Origin: Pseudomonadota bacterium
GTDB taxonomy: Bacteria; Myxococcota_A; Polyangia; Polyangiales; Polyangiaceae
Assembly (NCBI GenBank): GCA_023398955.1
Contig: JAEWRL010000163.1
Location: forward strand, 1 to 64,000
Length of the DNA: 64,000 nucleotides
Reading direction: 5' to 3'
Position 1 is the first letter of the stretch; the number at the start of each line of letters is the position of its first letter. The notes beneath the pieces are model-generated. The model worked only from the letters and a program-made list of their open reading frames with translations. It was not told the origin of the DNA and did no database searches. The position numbers and the translations under genes were made by a program. Shown one piece after another: positions 9,132 to 17,447 of the stretch.

Positions 9132-11282
9132 TCAATCGCGGAGGAGCTCGGCCAAACGAGTGTGTCGTTGTTCTCGCCTGGTTTCGGCCAGGGCGATGCG
9201 GATGGCCTTCGGGTGAGCGACGAGCACGCAGAGCTTCTTGGCGCGCGTCACCGCAGTGTAGAGAAGGTTCCGTGAAAGCATCATGAAATGCTGGGAGAGC
9301 AGCGGCATTACTACTACCGGGTACTCGCTGCCCTGACTCTTGTGAACGGTCACCGCATAGGCGAGCGTCAGCGCCTCCAGATCAGCATCGCCATATGCCA
9401 CGATGCGCTCGTCCACCTTGATTTGGAGGCTACGAGCCTCTGAATCGACGGACAGGATGCGACCCACGTCGCCATTGAAGACCCCCTTCTCGTAGTCGTT
9501 GCGGGTCTGCATGACTTTGTCGGCTACTCGCAAGAGCTGCCCCCGGGATTCGAGCGAATCCCCCGTTGGGTTGAGCAGCGCTTGCAGCCTCGCATTCAGG
9601 CTGCTGGTGCCCGCCGCCCCACGGTGCATGGGGCAGAGCACCTGAATGTCCTCGAAGGGGTCAAAGCCGAACCGTTGTGGGACACGCTCGGTCACCAGCT
9701 TGCAAATCGTCGCAGCAGCAGGCTCCGGGTCTTCGCGAGGAATGACGAAGAAATCTGCTCCCGGTTCGTCGATCGCACTTCCACACGGCGCCTCACCGCG
9801 CAGGATACGGTGCGCGTTCTCGACGATGTGACTATTCTCCGATTGACGAAATATCTCGTCGAGCTTGACGCATACCACCTGCCGGCTGTCGATCAGGTCG
9901 CGCAGCACCGCGCCTGGCCCAACGGAGGGAAGTTGGTCGGAATCCCCAACCACAATCCATCGCGCAGCGGCAGGCAGGGCGCTCACCAGCGCAGCGCCCA
10001 ACTGTACGTCCATCATCGACGCTTCATCCACGATGATGGCATCGGCTTCGATGGGGTTGCTCGTCGAGCGTAGGAACCGGCCAGTTCTAGGCTCGAACTC
10101 GAGGAGCCGGTGCAGGGTGACAGCGTCTTGTGAGGTCGCCTCGCTCAAACGCCTGGCGGCTCTGCCCGTGGGAGCCGCAAGGCGAATCCGCAAACGCGCC
10201 CTGAGCAGCACGCTGATGATGGCGCGAATGATGGTGGTCTTGCCGACACCCGGGCCTCCAGTGATGACGACCACCTTGTTATCCGCCGCTGCTTGCACGG
10301 CCTCGCGCTGCTTGGGTGCCAAGGAGACCCCGAGCTTCTCTTCGAAGAGCCGGATCGCGCCCTGCACTCCCAGGAGCCGCTCCCCTGGGGACGCGACGAG
10401 ACGCTGGATACCCGTAGCGATCGTCGCCTCTGCTGCCTGGAGCACGGCGGAACCCACGTGACCAGCCTCCACGACGATGCGCTGCGAAGCCCACAGGACG
10501 TCGACGGCGGCATCCACGTGCGCCTCGTCGATTTCCAGCATCGCGGCAGTCTCAGCGACCAGTGCGCCCCGCTCCCCCCAGGTGTGTCCAGCTTCCGCCC
10601 GCACTCCCAGACAGTGCCACACTCCAGCCTGGGCGCGTTCCGGATGGTCTCCAGAGATACCCAGGGATCTCGCGATGCGATCAGCAGTCTTGAACCCGAT
10701 CCCGCGAACATCCAGGGCCAAGCGAAACGGGCTCTGTTGAACCACACTCGCCGACCGCTCTCCGTAGCGATCCCAGATTCGCCGAGCGAGGGCGGGAGAC
10801 GCTCCATGTGCCTGGAGCAGGAGCATGATGCTGCTCAGTGCGCGCTTCTCGACCCACGCCCTCTTCACATCTTCAATGCGCCGCTGTCCAAGCCCAGGCA
10901 CTTGCCCCAGCCGTTCTGGAGCATTGTCCAGGATGTCCAGGGCCGACATGCCGAAGGTAGTCACGATGCGCTTGGCCAGGCCGGGCCCGATGCCGGGAAT
11001 GATGCCCGATCCGAGGTACTTCTCGAGGGCCACGACGGTCTCGGGCAAGATGGGCACGAGAGTCTCCACTCGGAGTTGCTCGCCGTGCTTGCCGTCGCGC
11101 TCCACGCGGCCCGTCACGCGGACGCGGGTACCCGGACCCACTGCCTGGAAAACACCCACGACCGCGAGAGGTTCGCTGTAACGATCGGGTCCCTTGATCC
11201 CCCCTAACTTGAGCACGCGGAACCCGGTCGCCTCGTTCTCGTAAGTAATCCGCAGAACCTCGCCAGTGAGCGTAATGGGCAC
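9132..11282 (-). CDS. recD2: RecD2-type ATP-dependent DNA helicase
   Basis: This 716-residue superfamily 1B 5'-3' helicase has an N-terminal OB-like segment, then two helix-hairpin-helix motifs (GIIPGIGPGLAKRIV and GQVPGLGQRRIEDV). The helicase motifs follow in order: Walker A GGPGVGKTT, Walker B VDEASMMD, GDSDQLPSVGPG, TVHKSQGSEYPVVV and LYTAVTRAKKL. The long N-terminal region and the absence of RecB/RecC genes nearby identify RecD2 rather than the RecBCD subunit. RecD2 acts in DNA repair and replication fork processing. The predicted start is GTG without a strong ribosome-binding site. It converges with the TPR protein gene and stands alone. Confidence 0.93.
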   Translation of the reverse strand: MPITLTGEVLRITYENEATGFRVLKLGGIKGPDRYSEPLAVVGVFQAVGPGTRVRVTGRVERDGKHGEQLRVETLVPILPETVVALEKYLGSGIIPGIGPGLAKRIVTTFGMSALDILDNAPERLGQVPGLGQRRIEDVKRAWVEKRALSSIMLLLQAHGASPALARRIWDRYGERSASVVQQSPFRLALDVRGIGFKTADRIARSLGISGDHPERAQAGVWHCLGVRAEAGHTWGERGALVAETAAMLEIDEAHVDAAVDVLWASQRIVVEAGHVGSAVLQAAEATIATGIQRLVASPGERLLGVQGAIRLFEEKLGVSLAPKQREAVQAAADNKVVVITGGPGVGKTTIIRAIISVLLRARLRIRLAAPTGRAARRLSEATSQDAVTLHRLLEFEPRTGRFLRSTSNPIEADAIIVDEASMMDVQLGAALVSALPAAARWIVVGDSDQLPSVGPGAVLRDLIDSRQVVCVKLDEIFRQSENSHIVENAHRILRGEAPCGSAIDEPGADFFVIPREDPEPAAATICKLVTERVPQRFGFDPFEDIQVLCPMHRGAAGTSSLNARLQALLNPTGDSLESRGQLLRVADKVMQTRNDYEKGVFNGDVGRILSVDSEARSLQIKVDERIVAYGDADLEALTLAYAVTVHKSQGSEYPVVVMPLLSQHFMMLSRNLLYTAVTRAKKLCVLVAHPKAIRIALAETRREQRHTRLAELLRD

Positions 11283-11343
11283 GTCAGCAGCATAGGCCGT
11301 GCGACCTAGGCCTGCAAACTCCGTAAGGCGAGCACCTTTCAGA

Positions 11344-11922
11344 CTACCGCGGCGCGAACTTCTCCGTGGCCGAGGTGTCGACGGGCGTGAGCGGTGCGAC
11401 AGCTAGATTCACCCGAAACGACCGTTGCCAGATCACCACCGATTTCAGCGACTCGTCGGGCCGACTGGGGAGCTCGATGACCTGCTGCGTTGCTCCGTTA
11501 TCGAGCTCCGCCATGTCATAGACGAGCGACGCTTCGTGAACGGCTCGGGTGGTACGGGCCGCGTCATGACCCACTAGATAGACGCGAAGTGGGCCGTCGG
11601 CCTGGACACGCACCCCAGTTAGGTAAAGGAGGTACTTGCCGTCGCGCCGGATGATATCGGCCCTCCCTGTCGAAGTCTTGGCAACCCGCTCGAACTCCCC
11701 TGACAACTCGCGCCACTCTTCCTCGCCCAGGGCGGCAGCTGCCCCCGTGCTGAGGGGTTGTGCGGCCGTTCCGGCGTCAGCGCTCGGTTCCGGCCCTCGA
11801 TCGCACGCTATGAGAGAAGAGATGACGACCGCAGCCGCGGAGACCCGCCACGAGAACTGCGGCGCCGGCGGCAATGTGGGCGTCCTATCGCGAGTACTCT
11901 TGGGCGCGGGTCGGCGTTGCAT
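11344..11922 (-). CDS. DM13-domain lipoprotein
   Basis: The N-terminus has a basic stretch, a hydrophobic segment (VSAAAVVISSLIAC) and a lipobox Cys at about residue 40, so the mature protein should be a lipoprotein. Residues 75-185 match the DM13 fold: a beta strand with GKYLLYLTGVRV, the LRVYLVG strand, a YDMAELDNGATQQVIELP segment and the closing SVVIWQRSFRVNLAVAPL. DM13 domains are small beta sandwiches proposed to have a redox or electron-transfer role, but they are mostly uncharacterised. The usual conserved Cys of the VVIWC motif is Gln here (VVIWQ), which argues against a Cys-based role. It lies 61 bases downstream of recD2's start on the same strand order but has its own context. Confidence 0.7.
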   Translation of the reverse strand: MQRRPAPKSTRDRTPTLPPAPQFSWRVSAAAVVISSLIACDRGPEPSADAGTAAQPLSTGAAAALGEEEWRELSGEFERVAKTSTGRADIIRRDGKYLLYLTGVRVQADGPLRVYLVGHDAARTTRAVHEASLVYDMAELDNGATQQVIELPSRPDESLKSVVIWQRSFRVNLAVAPLTPVDTSATEKFAPR

Positions 11923-12033
11923 GATGCTCGGCGTAGTCTCGTTTAGCGGTTCGAACCTCGATCGCCCCCTTCCCTACTATGGGGGCGCGCTGAGCGCCAA
12001 CACCGAGCAGGTGCCCGATCGTGCATGGCAGCC

Positions 12034-13059
12034 TCAGGCTTCAATGGTGGGCCGGGGCGCGAGCCCGAACCGCGGCTCGACACCGAGATCCAGGTCCTTC
12101 GATGCCCGCCCGGCGAGGTGTTCGTGCAGCACCGAGAGCATGGCGTCGAGGTCCTGCAAGCGAAGCAGCCCGGTTCCAAGCTCGTCCGCGTCGGGGATGG
12201 CACGAATGACGTAGCCAGAAAGCTCCTTGAATGCACCGAGCGCCCCACGGGGGGAATCGGCGATGGAGCTGCGCAGCATCTCGGCGAGCTCCGTCAGGTA
12301 GTCCCAAACGTCGCTGCCGCTTGGTTCGAAAGCTACGTCACCCCGGAAAATCTCCGCGATCTGACGGAAGATCCAGGGGTTGCGCAGGGCGGGGCGACCT
12401 ATCATCACTCCTGCACAGCCACTGCGCGCTTTGAGCCGGATGGCATCGGCAGCATACCAGAGGTCGCCGTTGCCAACGACGGGAACCCTGAGCTCGCGCG
12501 CAATCCGTGCGACGACGTTCCAGTCCGCCACACCCTCGTAGAGATCCGTCCGTCGCCTTGGGTGCACCGTCAAGAAGTCGATGCCAGCGTCCTGAGCACA
12601 CAGCGCGAGGTCGAGAGCATCCGCGAAGTCGTCGTAACCGGCGCGCATCTTGGCCGACACGACTCCAGGGACCGCGTCCCTGATCGCGCACAGCAGCGCG
12701 CTCAGGAGTTGAGGTTCGCGGAGCAATGCGGCGCCAACTCCCTTGCTCACGATGCGGCGGACGGGGCACCCGAGATTCACGTCGATGGCATCGGCGCCAG
12801 CGTCAACGAGCGCGCGTGCAGCCGCTGCCATCTGCCTCGGCTCTCGACCAAGCAGCTGAACGCTGAGAGGAACAGACACGCTCTTGCGAGCTTGTTCCTT
12901 CAACCACCCGGCTCCCAGAGGCTCCCGTGTGACCCTCACGAAGGGTGCACACAGAACTCCGACTGGGCCGAGTGCCGCTATGAGATGGCGGAAGCGCGGG
13001 TGGCCGATCCCGTGGAGAGGGGCAAGAAGAGTTGGAGGCGAAAAAGGGAAGTGAGCCAT
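12034..13059 (-). CDS. dus: tRNA-dihydrouridine synthase
   Basis: This is an FMN-dependent TIM-barrel enzyme that reduces uridines in tRNA to dihydrouridine. The chosen start gives the typical N-terminus in which a strand ending LLAPLHGIGHPRFR replaces the usual APMxGVTD, so the FMN-binding start is somewhat divergent. The active-site motif is intact (VNLGCPVRRIVSKGVGAALL), with the catalytic Cys in GCP. SAKMRAGYDD, TVHPRRR, VVGNGDLW and GVMIGRPALRNPW are the FMN-phosphate and substrate motifs. The open frame extends to 13194 but that would overlap the next gene; the ATG at 13059 matches family N-termini. The subfamily (DusA/B/C) is not assignable with confidence. The upstream gene is a small membrane protein on the same strand. 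Confidence 0.9.
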   Translation of the reverse strand: MAHFPFSPPTLLAPLHGIGHPRFRHLIAALGPVGVLCAPFVRVTREPLGAGWLKEQARKSVSVPLSVQLLGREPRQMAAAARALVDAGADAIDVNLGCPVRRIVSKGVGAALLREPQLLSALLCAIRDAVPGVVSAKMRAGYDDFADALDLALCAQDAGIDFLTVHPRRRTDLYEGVADWNVVARIARELRVPVVGNGDLWYAADAIRLKARSGCAGVMIGRPALRNPWIFRQIAEIFRGDVAFEPSGSDVWDYLTELAEMLRSSIADSPRGALGAFKELSGYVIRAIPDADELGTGLLRLQDLDAMLSVLHEHLAGRASKDLDLGVEPRFGLAPRPTIEA

Positions 13060-13162
13060 CACTACGGGGTCGAGGAGTATGGGCCATCGGCAGCATGCCG
13101 CCTCCTTGTCTCTCCCTTGATACAGACCGCACGCCCGATTCAAAAACCTGGAACGCGCCCGC

Positions 13163-13747
13163 TCAAGGTTCGTTGGGACCCGACGGGCGAGCAAGCTCGT
13201 CGGGCAGTTCGTCGACGCCCTGCCCTCCCCGCACGGGAATCGCCCGCGCCAACGCGACCCGCTCCAGGGTTGCGCTCAGCTTTCCACGGTCGTTCACGGG
13301 CGGAAGGAATGCGCGGGTGCCATCCCAAAGATCGATAGCAACTGCGGAGGGTTGATCCAGGATGATACGGTCCATTTGTGGCCAGCGCAGCTTGCGCCGC
13401 TTCGGGATTACCAGGGAGACGACGTCTCGGTACTCAATCCCGTCTCCGAGCACCCGCACGCCCCGCATGCCCTCTCGCAGGAACATTGCTACTGCACTGC
13501 CAAGCAGCAGAAGGGAGAACGTTGACGGAGAGATGATCCGCGTCGAGTTATTCTCGATGACCCAAACGTATAGCTTGCTATTGCTCGAGCTCATCTCTGC
13601 CGCAAGGACCACGGCGCCGATGGCAAGAGCCACCATCAGATAGATCAAGGACGGCAGCCGGGCGCGCCAAGGCGGCGGAAAAGCGGCTTCGGCCGGCCGA
13701 TATGTCATGTCGAATCCGGGGGGCCTCGAGGGTCTTGCCACGCCCAT
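13163..13747 (-). CDS. Two-helix membrane protein with PH-like C-terminal half
   Basis: The product has about 190 residues. The first half holds two membrane helices (SLIYLMVALAIGAVVLAAEM and STFSLLLLGSAVAMFLREG) joined by a short loop. The second half is a beta-rich domain (GVRVLGDGIEYRDVVSLVIPKRRKLRWPQMDRIILD) like the PH-like domains of bacterial membrane proteins. This resemblance is by pattern only. An internal ATG at 13708 is an alternative start. It lies upstream of the dihydrouridine synthase on the same strand and diverges from ybeY. The function is unknown. Confidence 0.55.
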   Translation of the reverse strand: MGVARPSRPPGFDMTYRPAEAAFPPPWRARLPSLIYLMVALAIGAVVLAAEMSSSNSKLYVWVIENNSTRIISPSTFSLLLLGSAVAMFLREGMRGVRVLGDGIEYRDVVSLVIPKRRKLRWPQMDRIILDQPSAVAIDLWDGTRAFLPPVNDRGKLSATLERVALARAIPVRGGQGVDELPDELARPSGPNEP

Positions 13748-13821
13748 GAAACTAACTCGAGCCTCGTTCCTTGGGAAGGTGACACAGCGGAGAGCACACC
13801 GGGTGCTATGCCTGGCGCGCC

Positions 13822-14268
13822 ATGCCGGCCCTCATAACCCGTCGCGCACCGCGCAGTCCGGACCTCGATCCACGGCGCGTCAAGCGCGTTTGCGAGCGCA
13901 TGCTCGCCGAGCTCAACCTTTGCGACGCTGAGTTGAGCGTCCTGCTCACCGACGACTCCACGATGGCGGCGATGAACTTGGAGCATCGCGGCAAGGGCCG
14001 TCCCACGGATGTTCTGGCGTTTCCGCAGCACGTTCCATGGCCGCCGCCGCACCCTGCGCAAGGCCGTCTGCTCCTTGGCGACATCGTTATTTCGCTGGAT
14101 ACTGCCGCACGCCAAGCAAGCGGGCGTCGCCGAGACCTCCTGGCGGAGGTCCGCTTGCTCCTCGCCCACGGCATCCTACACCTCATCGGCCACGACCATG
14201 ATACTCGTGACAAGAAGCGGGTCATGGACAGGGAAACGAGGCGGCTAGTTCGCGCCGCCGCGGTATAG
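13822..14268 (+). CDS. ybeY: Endoribonuclease YbeY (rRNA maturation)
   Basis: This 148-residue protein carries the zinc-binding signature HGILHLIGHDHD near its C-terminus, which supplies the three metal-ligand His residues of the UPF0054/YbeY family. An upstream segment VLLTDDSTMAAMNLEHRGKGRPTDVLAFP is the usual conserved core with the PTDVLxFP motif. The size fits the family. YbeY acts in the cytoplasm on 16S rRNA 3'-end maturation and 70S ribosome quality control. In many bacteria it lies next to phoH and lnt, which are absent here, so the context is unusual but uninformative. Confidence 0.95.
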   Translation: MPALITRRAPRSPDLDPRRVKRVCERMLAELNLCDAELSVLLTDDSTMAAMNLEHRGKGRPTDVLAFPQHVPWPPPHPAQGRLLLGDIVISLDTAARQASGRRRDLLAEVRLLLAHGILHLIGHDHDTRDKKRVMDRETRRLVRAAAV

Positions 14269-14734
14269 CTTCCCCAGCGTTACGCCTTCGGAGTTACCAT
14301 CCCGAGGCGACACACCGAGGCAAGATGACGCACTTCCGCGCCCACTTCTCGGACTATCTCGGCGGTCACGGAGCGCATAACCCACTCAAGACCTCCCGAG
14401 AGTCAAGTGGGGATCGCGAGACGCCTGCCGTTTCCTGGAGTGCTTCTAGGGCAATTTGGCTCCGAGCGGGAGCCGCGCCGGTGTGACGAATCACCACGGT
14501 GGTTCTCGGGTCCGGCGTGAGCGAACGTGGGCCCTATGAACGCAGCTCAAGGAGTGGCCGTTAAGTTAGCGCAGAGACACGCTTATTCGCCATGCGGCTC
14601 GGGTGCGAGAAGCGCTCCCGCATGGGCCCATGAAGCCCCTTGAAACACGGCGTTTCCGCGATCCTCGCAGCACCTCGGGCGCGCGTCCGGCAGAAAAAAG
14701 GGACTTTTCGTGACCCCCCTTGTCACTTTCCCCC
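14269..14734. other. Noncoding stretch between ybeY and the HU gene
   Basis: This is about 465 bases with no supportable gene. One imperfect hairpin (cccact at 14381 pairing with agtggg at 14406, then gac/gtc) could end ybeY transcription but lacks a T run. A small stem gaaac/gtttc sits at 14642-14656. Neither is enough to call an RNA gene. Confidence 0.4.
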
Positions 14735-14762
14735 TTGAAAGCCCCCATCCGAGCCTGATAAT
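14735..14762 (+). promoter_or_regulatory. Sigma-70-type promoter for the HU-like gene
   Basis: TTGAAA at 14735-14740 and GATAAT at 14757-14762 are separated by 16 bases. Each differs from consensus at one position. Transcription would start near 14769, giving a leader of about 90 bases. An AAGGAGGA ribosome-binding site lies at 14848-14855, six bases before the ATG. This is the best promoter/ribosome-site pair in the window and fits an abundant nucleoid protein. Confidence 0.65.
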
Positions 14763-14860
14763 CGGTCCAATACCTCGGATGGCTCTTCAACGAGTCACGA
14801 GGGCGGGAGACGGCGTCAAACGTTCCGCATCACAGAAGTAGATTTCCAAGGAGGAACCTC

Positions 14861-15172
14861 ATGGCTGGGAAGAGGCTAACGAAGGCTCAGGTGATTGGCG
14901 AGCTCGCCAGTGCAACCGATCTCGACAAGAAGAGTGTAAACCGCGTTTTCGAGTCAATGCAGGAGCTAATCCGCAAGCAGCTCGGAAACCGCGGGCCAGG
15001 CGAATTCGTGATTCCAGGTCTGGTGAAGCTACGCGTCGTGAAGAAGCCGGCAACCAAGGAGCGCCAGGGCATCAACCCCTTCACGAAGGAGCCCATCACG
15101 ATTCCGGCAAAGCCTGCTAGCAAGAAGGTGCGCGCCACCGCGCTGAAGGCGCTCAAAGACCTCGTCCAGTAA
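14861..15172 (+). CDS. HU/IHF-family DNA-binding protein
   Basis: This 103-residue basic protein begins MAGKRLTKAQVIGELA, matching the HU/IHF helical dimerisation region. The beta-arm portion (GEFVIPGLVKLRVVKKPATKERQGINPFTKEPITIPAKPA) holds the NP-containing DNA-bending tip, where the usual RNPxTGE is replaced by INPFTKEP. It ends in a short helix VRATALKALKDLV. The family binds and bends DNA as a dimer in the nucleoid. This sequence resembles the divergent HU-like proteins common in deltaproteobacteria rather than E. coli HU. A strong promoter and AAGGAGGA site precede it and a stable hairpin terminator follows, so it is probably monocistronic and highly expressed. Confidence 0.9.
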   Translation: MAGKRLTKAQVIGELASATDLDKKSVNRVFESMQELIRKQLGNRGPGEFVIPGLVKLRVVKKPATKERQGINPFTKEPITIPAKPASKKVRATALKALKDLVQ

Positions 15173-15221
15173 GCTGAACGGGACCGTGGCCGCCGACGAA
15201 CGTCTGCGGACCCGCCAAGAG

Positions 15222-15260
15222 CCCCCGGCTTCCTCGGATGCCGGGGGTTCGGCGTTTGTT
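15222..15260. terminator. Intrinsic terminator shared by convergent genes
   Basis: cccccggc (15222-15229) pairs perfectly with gccggggg (15240-15247) across a 10-base loop, followed by a T-rich run on the plus strand (ttcggcgtttgtt). It lies about 50 bases after the HU-like gene and immediately beyond the stop of the outer-membrane protein gene on the other strand, so it can serve both. Confidence 0.75.
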
Positions 15261-16113
15261 AGAAGTAGAACGTCGTCCCGACGCGCAGCAGACCACCACC
15301 GGAGGTGTTCGTCGTCACCCCCGTCTCCGCGCGGATGAACTCCGGATCCTGGTCAGCACCTGAGTCGGTGCGCCCTCGCAAGAAGCCCAAAAGGTCGAGA
15401 CTGACAGCCAGACGCTCGCGCAGATGCCACTCGAGGCCAAGCCCGAGTTGTCCGCCGAAGTAGGCGTACTCCGAACGACCGCGCCGTCCCTCGCGTTGAT
15501 GGTCGACGTATGCGCGTGCAACGGAGACTCCAGCGAGCAGATACGACTGAACTGGGTCGCGCGAGTTGAAATAGAGGAGTGAGCTGCCGCTGAGGACCGC
15601 CTCCCGTCTCGAGTCCCCGATGAAGTCGCGTCCAGCGAAGAGGTCGACACCAACGTCGAGGCCAACCATGGGCAGTGGCCTGTAGCGAAACGAGCCACCA
15701 AGCCCGCCCATTGCCGCCTCCTCGGCGGCGCCGGAGCCCAGCAGAGCCCAATCGAGCCGCGCTGCTACTCCGATTTTCCGCCGCGCGCGGCGCCGAGGCG
15801 GTGGCGGCAAGGGCGGAGGCTCGTACGAGCGCATCCCCGGAGCGGAAAATGCTGCGGGGGGCGGCGGGACACTTGGAGCCGCGCGAGGACCAGGTGCGGC
15901 GACCTTGGGTGGCTCGCCCGCAGAGCCCTCGGATGGACCTTGTTGGATAGTGGACGTGGATACGGATGCGGGATCAGAAGCGATATCCGAGGGGACGTCC
16001 TCACAGATTCGACCGGGCGGGCAGGGAGCGACGGACGCTTCCTGGGCCCAGCACGGCGAAACGTGCACGAATGGCTGAACGAGAGCGACGCCCGCCAACG
16101 CGCGCCAACGCAT
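15259..16113 (-). CDS. Outer-membrane beta-barrel protein with Pro-rich N-terminal linker
   Basis: The start is placed at the ATG at 16113. It follows an AAGGAG site at 8-10 bases and opens a typical signal peptide (ALAGVALVQPFVHVSPCWAQ). A low-complexity Pro/Ser/Ala linker (about residues 30-105) leads to a C-terminal region of alternating hydrophobic strands (VAARLDWALLG, GSFRYRPLPMVGLDVGVDLFAG, YAYFGGQLGLGLEWHLRERLAVSLDLLGF). The last residues, LRVGTTFYF, end in the aromatic Phe typical of outer-membrane barrels recognised by BamA. About eight strands are expected. The family and cargo are unknown. It is divergent from the rlmI-type gene, with only 53 bases between starts. Confidence 0.7.
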   Translation of the reverse strand: MRWRALAGVALVQPFVHVSPCWAQEASVAPCPPGRICEDVPSDIASDPASVSTSTIQQGPSEGSAGEPPKVAAPGPRAAPSVPPPPAAFSAPGMRSYEPPPLPPPPRRRARRKIGVAARLDWALLGSGAAEEAAMGGLGGSFRYRPLPMVGLDVGVDLFAGRDFIGDSRREAVLSGSSLLYFNSRDPVQSYLLAGVSVARAYVDHQREGRRGRSEYAYFGGQLGLGLEWHLRERLAVSLDLLGFLRGRTDSGADQDPEFIRAETGVTTNTSGGGLLRVGTTFYF

Positions 16114-16166
16114 GGAAAGACTCCTTCTGAGGTCCAATGCGACACACGGTACCACGAACCGCGCGG

Positions 16167-17432
16167 ATGAAAACCAGCACGAGCAAAGCGGGACTGTTTG
16201 CCTCACAGGAGCTTCGGGGCTACTCGGACTGCGTGGGTACCGTTACGTTGATAGCTGGCCATGTCCAGCCGCTGTGGGCGGGACACCCGTGGGTCTTCGC
16301 TCAAGCCGTGCAGAAGGTCGAAGGGGGGGCTCTCGCGGGGGATGAGGTCGACGTCCTCGATCCGCAGGGCAACTTCCTCGGCCGTGGCTTGTACTCGCCC
16401 CACTCTGCCCTCGCGGTGCGGGTCTTCTCGCGTGTCCCAGGAGAGCGCCTCGATGCTTCCCTCATCACGCATCGCATTCAGGCTGCGGTCGAACGGCGGC
16501 AGCTCTTCGGCCTTCCTTCGGAGGACACCGACGGCTATCGTCTCATCCATGCGGAGGGTGATGGCCTTCCCGGTCTCGTGGTGGACCGCTTCGGGGCCGA
16601 CCTCGTGCTGCAGGTGGGTTGCTTGGGCATGAAGCTGAAGCAATCGCTCATCGTCGATGCTCTCCGCCACGTCTTCCAACCACGCTCGATCCTGGACAGG
16701 ACGTCTGCTCGGGTAGCAGAGCAGGAGGGCTTCAGGAGAGACGAAGGCCCGCTCGTTGGCAGCGCGCCTGACGCGCTGGGCTTCCGGGAACGAGCTTTCC
16801 GCTACCGAATACCCGGCGCTTTTGGTCAAAAGACCGGCTTCTATTTCGACCAGCGCCCGTTGCGTGCCCGGATCGAAGCGCTCGCCAAGGACCGCCGCGT
16901 GCTCGATGCCCACACTTATGTTGGTGCCATGGCGATGGCGGCGGCCCGAGGTGGCGCCAGCGAGGTGCACGCCGTCGACTCCAGCGCTGCTGCCATCGAG
17001 GTCGGGGCCGAGTGCGCAGCAATCAACGGCCTTTCCGCCAAGATCTCCTTCGAGCGGGGAGACGCCCTGACGGTCTTGCAGCGCGAAGCGCGACGCGGCG
17101 GATACGATCTGGTCATCTGCGATCCGCCAAAACTAGCGGCTTCGCGCGCCCACCAGCGCAAGTCCCTGAGTACTATGCGCCGCCTGGCCGCGGGCGCTGC
17201 TCGAGCAACCCGCCCGGGTGGGCTCTTAGTGCTTTGCTCGTGCTCGGCAGCCATCGACATGGACACCATGGTCCGCATCCTCGCCCTGGCATGCCGGGAC
17301 GTGGGCCTGCAAGCCACGGTCCTCGAGCGTGGTCACCAGGGCCCCGATCATCCGGTGCTCGCCGCGTTCCCAGAAGGGCTCTATCTCTCTTGCATCGTCG
17401 CTCAGATCCGCCCGGTTGCCGCCCGTAAGTAA
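16167..17432 (+). CDS. rlmI: Class I rRNA methyltransferase, RlmI-like
   Basis: This protein has an N-terminal PUA domain (LWAGHPWVFAQAVQKVEGGALAGDEVDV), an EEHUD-like middle domain and a C-terminal Rossmann SAM-binding domain. The conserved GQKTGFYFDQR segment links the last two. VLDAHTYVGAMAMAAARGGASEVHAVDSS is the SAM motif, ICDPPKLA the catalytic-loop motif and VLCSCS the late Cys motif. The family methylates C5 of a cytidine in 23S rRNA (C1962 in E. coli). ATG at 16167 is the likely start, as residues before it are not conserved. It converges on the hybrid kinase gene with 15 bases between stops. Confidence 0.9.
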   Translation: MKTSTSKAGLFASQELRGYSDCVGTVTLIAGHVQPLWAGHPWVFAQAVQKVEGGALAGDEVDVLDPQGNFLGRGLYSPHSALAVRVFSRVPGERLDASLITHRIQAAVERRQLFGLPSEDTDGYRLIHAEGDGLPGLVVDRFGADLVLQVGCLGMKLKQSLIVDALRHVFQPRSILDRTSARVAEQEGFRRDEGPLVGSAPDALGFRERAFRYRIPGAFGQKTGFYFDQRPLRARIEALAKDRRVLDAHTYVGAMAMAAARGGASEVHAVDSSAAAIEVGAECAAINGLSAKISFERGDALTVLQREARRGGYDLVICDPPKLAASRAHQRKSLSTMRRLAAGAARATRPGGLLVLCSCSAAIDMDTMVRILALACRDVGLQATVLERGHQGPDHPVLAAFPEGLYLSCIVAQIRPVAARK

Positions 17433-17447
17433 CGTTGCACGGTGGTG

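Noticed and set aside
12025..13338. A 437-residue plus-strand frame over the dihydrouridine synthase gene
   Set aside because: The opposite strand carries complete Dus motifs; this frame has no domain signature.
14269..14734. A possible small RNA in the ybeY-HU gap
   Set aside because: Only weak hairpins without T runs or conserved features were visible.
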